Source: Pseudomonas gingeri
GTDB taxonomy: Bacteria > Pseudomonadota > Gammaproteobacteria > Pseudomonadales > Pseudomonadaceae
Length of the DNA stretch: 64,000 nt
Assembly: GCF_013385425.1 (NCBI RefSeq)
Contig: NZ_JACAQA010000032.1
Location: forward strand, 98,357 to 162,356
Reading direction: 5' to 3'
Below are positions 63,846 through 64,000 of the stretch, in pieces. A model generated the notes under the pieces. That model did not search any database. It worked only from the letters and a program-made list of their open reading frames with translations, and was not told the origin of the DNA. The position numbers and the translations under genes are program-made. Position 1 is the first letter of the stretch. Every line of letters starts with the position of its first letter.

Positions 63846-64000
63846 GTTATTTTGAGACCCTAAAGCCGGATAACGTTTGACGCTGGATACCCAGGTGTCA
63901 ACGCCGGCCAAAACTGAGGGAAAGGGGTCAGTTTTGGGCCGGCGTTGACACCTGGGTATCCAGCGTCAAACGTTATCCGGCTTTAGGGTCTCAAAATAAC
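63846..64000. repeat. Very large near-perfect inverted repeat
   Basis: The left arm 63846-63917 (starting GTTATTTTGAGACCC) and the right arm 63928-64000 (ending GGGTCTCAAAATAAC) are complementary over about 72 bp. They differ by one extra base in the right arm (CCAAAA against CCCAAAA in the reverse reading) and are separated by a 10-bp spacer GGGAAAGGGG. The right arm reaches the window edge, so the repeat may be longer. Possible origins are two identical element ends head to head, a transposon end structure, or a sequence-assembly artefact. Confidence 0.85.

Noticed and set aside
63894..64000. Assigning the large repeat to an IS21-type element
   Set aside because: The phrase resembles edges of IS elements from memory, but there is no transposase gene and the terminal bases cannot be confirmed.

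Overview
The window is a chromosomal segment of a Pseudomonas, most likely of the P. fluorescens group. It is GC-rich. It has the gene order expected around a pseudomonad origin (tag-glyQ-glyS-gmhB-plsC, gyrB-recF-dnaN-dnaA / rpmH-rnpA-yidD-yidC-mnmE / mnmG-rsmG-parA-parB-atpIBEFHAGDC-glmU-glmR-glmS), two parS sites, many TTATCCACA DnaA boxes, and REP-type palindromes. No rRNA, tRNA or CRISPR was seen.

Layout. 1-11.8 kb: core genes for N-formyl processing (def, fmt), rRNA methylation (rsmB), K+ uptake (trkA), a TPR protein, a PilZ protein, a lipid A acyltransferase, tag, glyQS, gmhB and a lysophosphatidate acyltransferase. 12.1-16.5 kb: an accessory catabolic unit, with a GMC oxidoreductase and an MHS-type transporter divergent from a LysR regulator. 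16.6-17.5 kb: an AT-richer DUF3800 gene. 17.5-22.1 kb: a four-gene minus-strand operon of two SPFH/HflK-HflC-like proteins, an NRAMP-family transporter with an altered metal-site motif, and a TerC-family protein with an unusual C-terminal extension. 22.3-31.2 kb: a complete chemosensory cluster (mcp-cheY-STAS-cheA-mcp-cheW-cheR-cheD-cheB) behind a good sigma-28 (FliA) promoter match. 31.5-32.8 kb: a membrane histidine kinase whose N-terminal domain keeps the copper/ethylene-site residues of plant ETR1.

32.9-60.1 kb is the replication, segregation, translation-quality, ATP synthase and cell-wall precursor core. DnaA-box clusters with AT-rich DNA lie on both sides of rpmH-mnmE: between dnaA and rpmH (the classical oriC) and between mnmE and mnmG. 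Both parS sites are inside recF, about 11 kb from parAB. The atp operon has a clear sigma-70 promoter and stable intercistronic hairpins. glmR has a promoter overlapped by a 15-bp perfect inverted repeat, probably its own operator.

60.07 kb to the end is a foreign, AT-richer island starting 20 bp after the glmS stop codon. It begins with TGT and three 20-bp-period repeats, as expected of a Tn7-type transposon end at attTn7. Its visible cargo is an operon of a TIGR04255-like protein, a membrane/HTH protein and a protein with a THDCD motif, then a 61-residue protein with its own terminator. The window ends in a near-perfect inverted repeat with arms of about 72 bp. No transposase gene is visible, so the island continues past the window.
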